From positions 1 to 15,008 of the forward strand of contig SLPE01000174.1 of assembly GCA_007132145.1 (NCBI GenBank): a DNA stretch of 15,008 bases, given 5' to 3'. The notes beneath the pieces were generated by a model. That model made no database searches, was not told where the DNA came from, and saw only the letters and a list, made by a program, of their open reading frames with translations. A program made the translations under genes and the position numbers. Below, one piece after another: positions 14,397-15,008 of the stretch (its first letter is position 1; each line of letters opens with the position of its first letter). Source of the DNA: Candidatus Izemoplasma sp. Lineage in GTDB: Bacteria > Bacillota_I > Bacilli_A > Izemoplasmatales > Izemoplasmataceae.

Positions 14397-15008
14397 ATGA
14401 AAGCGCTCATATCCTTATCCGTACAAAAGGCGATCACGGTCTTCATGATCGTCATCGCCGTTTCGATTTTCGGCATCGTCAGTTACACCCGTTTGACAAC
14501 CGATCTCTTCCCGAGTGTGAACATTCCCTTCGCGGTCGTCGTGACGACGTATCCCGGCGCGACACCCGAAGATGTCGAAGCGGATGTCTCGGTGCCGCTT
14601 GAAAATGTCTTTCAGACGACGACGAACGTCACGGAAGTGACGTCGATGTCACAAGAGAACTTTTCGGTGATCATCCTCGAGTTCTCTCCGGCGACCGATA
14701 TGGATTCCGCGGTCATCGAGATGAGGGAGAACTTGAACATGGTGCTCGATACCTTGCCCGATTCGGCCGGGAGTCCGATGATCATTCGTCTGAATCCCGA
14801 GATGTTGCCGATCATGACTTTCAGTGTCACCTATGAAGGAAAGACGTCGCAAGAGCTGACCGATTGGGTCGAGACGACGTTGCGACCGCAGATCGAACGC
14901 GTTCCCGGTGTTGCGAGTTTGACCGTCAGCGGCGGATTCGAAGAAGAAATCCGCATCATGCTCGATGAAGCGGTCATCGAAGACATCAATACGGCCGTCC
15001 GGGAAGAT
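14397..15008 (+). CDS. RND-family efflux permease (AcrB-like), 3' end outside window
   Basis: The first 204 residues are visible; the gene runs off the right edge. The first transmembrane helix (about 10-31) is followed by the family's porter domain opening: LTTDLFPSVNIPFAVVVTTYPGATPEDVE, the counterpart of the DLFPxxxxPxxxVxTxYPGAxPxxVE block. Then come TTNVTEVTSMSQENFSVIILEF and DMDSAVIEMRENL, and ERVPGVASLTVSGG. RND permeases are proton-driven inner-membrane pumps exporting drugs, lipids or other amphiphiles. A Gram-positive-like organism would use it without an outer-membrane channel, as with Bacillus SwrC. The start at 14397 follows GAGGTGA. The upstream palindrome suggests ligand-induced control. 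The cargo cannot be told from this part. Confidence 0.93.
   Translation, partial: MKALISLSVQKAITVFMIVIAVSIFGIVSYTRLTTDLFPSVNIPFAVVVTTYPGATPEDVEADVSVPLENVFQTTTNVTEVTSMSQENFSVIILEFSPATDMDSAVIEMRENLNMVLDTLPDSAGSPMIIRLNPEMLPIMTFSVTYEGKTSQELTDWVETTLRPQIERVPGVASLTVSGGFEEEIRIMLDEAVIEDINTAVRED

Noticed and set aside
12839..14476. 545-codon open frame on the minus strand opposite pyk
   Set aside because: It is the mirror frame of a certain pyruvate kinase gene. Its product is rich in Asp, His and Arg with no recognisable motif, it has no ribosome binding site at its start, and it runs across the pyk terminator and the RND promoter.

Overview
The window is chromosomal DNA from a bacterium, about half G+C by eye. 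Stops include TGA, Shine-Dalgarno sites are strong, and promoters are of the TTGACA/TATAAT kind. Gene order points to the Bacillota and Mollicutes-like side of the tree: a YtxK-type methyltransferase is translationally coupled to ackA as in Bacillus, and dnaE-pfkA-pyk form one run. Pyruvate kinase lacks the extra C-terminal domain of bacilli, and accDA is absent between dnaE and pfkA. That would fit a relative of Acholeplasma/Izemoplasma or Erysipelotrichia with standard stop codons, but this placement is inference. A lipoteichoic-acid-synthase-like protein suggests a Gram-positive type envelope.

Layout. 1-1145 (minus): 5' part of an LtaS-like membrane enzyme with its own promoter. 1321-1662: a tRNA operon (His-Gln-Leu) with a consensus promoter and a terminator. 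1688-3157: a fusion of a serine beta-lactamase-like domain, whose catalytic motifs are lost, to an intact GNAT acetyltransferase. It converges on metK (3196-4365, minus) across a bidirectional terminator. 4462-5118 (minus): an in-frame YidD-Bcp peroxiredoxin fusion with an internal ribosome binding site. 5313-7441: ytxK-like methyltransferase and acetate kinase, overlapping by 4 bp. 7506-8774: an exported, membrane-anchored protein with Ig-like repeats, whose start codon lies inside a long hairpin. 8861-14284: dnaE, pfkA and pyk, ended by a clear terminator. 14397-end: start of an RND efflux permease, preceded by an extended -10 promoter and a 20-bp perfect palindrome that looks like a TetR-family operator.

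The central genes are core metabolism and replication: PfkA and Pyk supply glycolytic ATP and pyruvate, AckA makes ATP from acetyl phosphate, MetK makes S-adenosylmethionine and DnaE makes DNA. I see no phage, transposon, CRISPR or defence island. The unusual material is the two fusions, the hairpin at the ackA/Ig-protein junction and the palindromes. No stretch longer than about 300 bases lacks a gene; the largest gap, 1146-1375, holds two divergent promoters and nothing else that I recognise.
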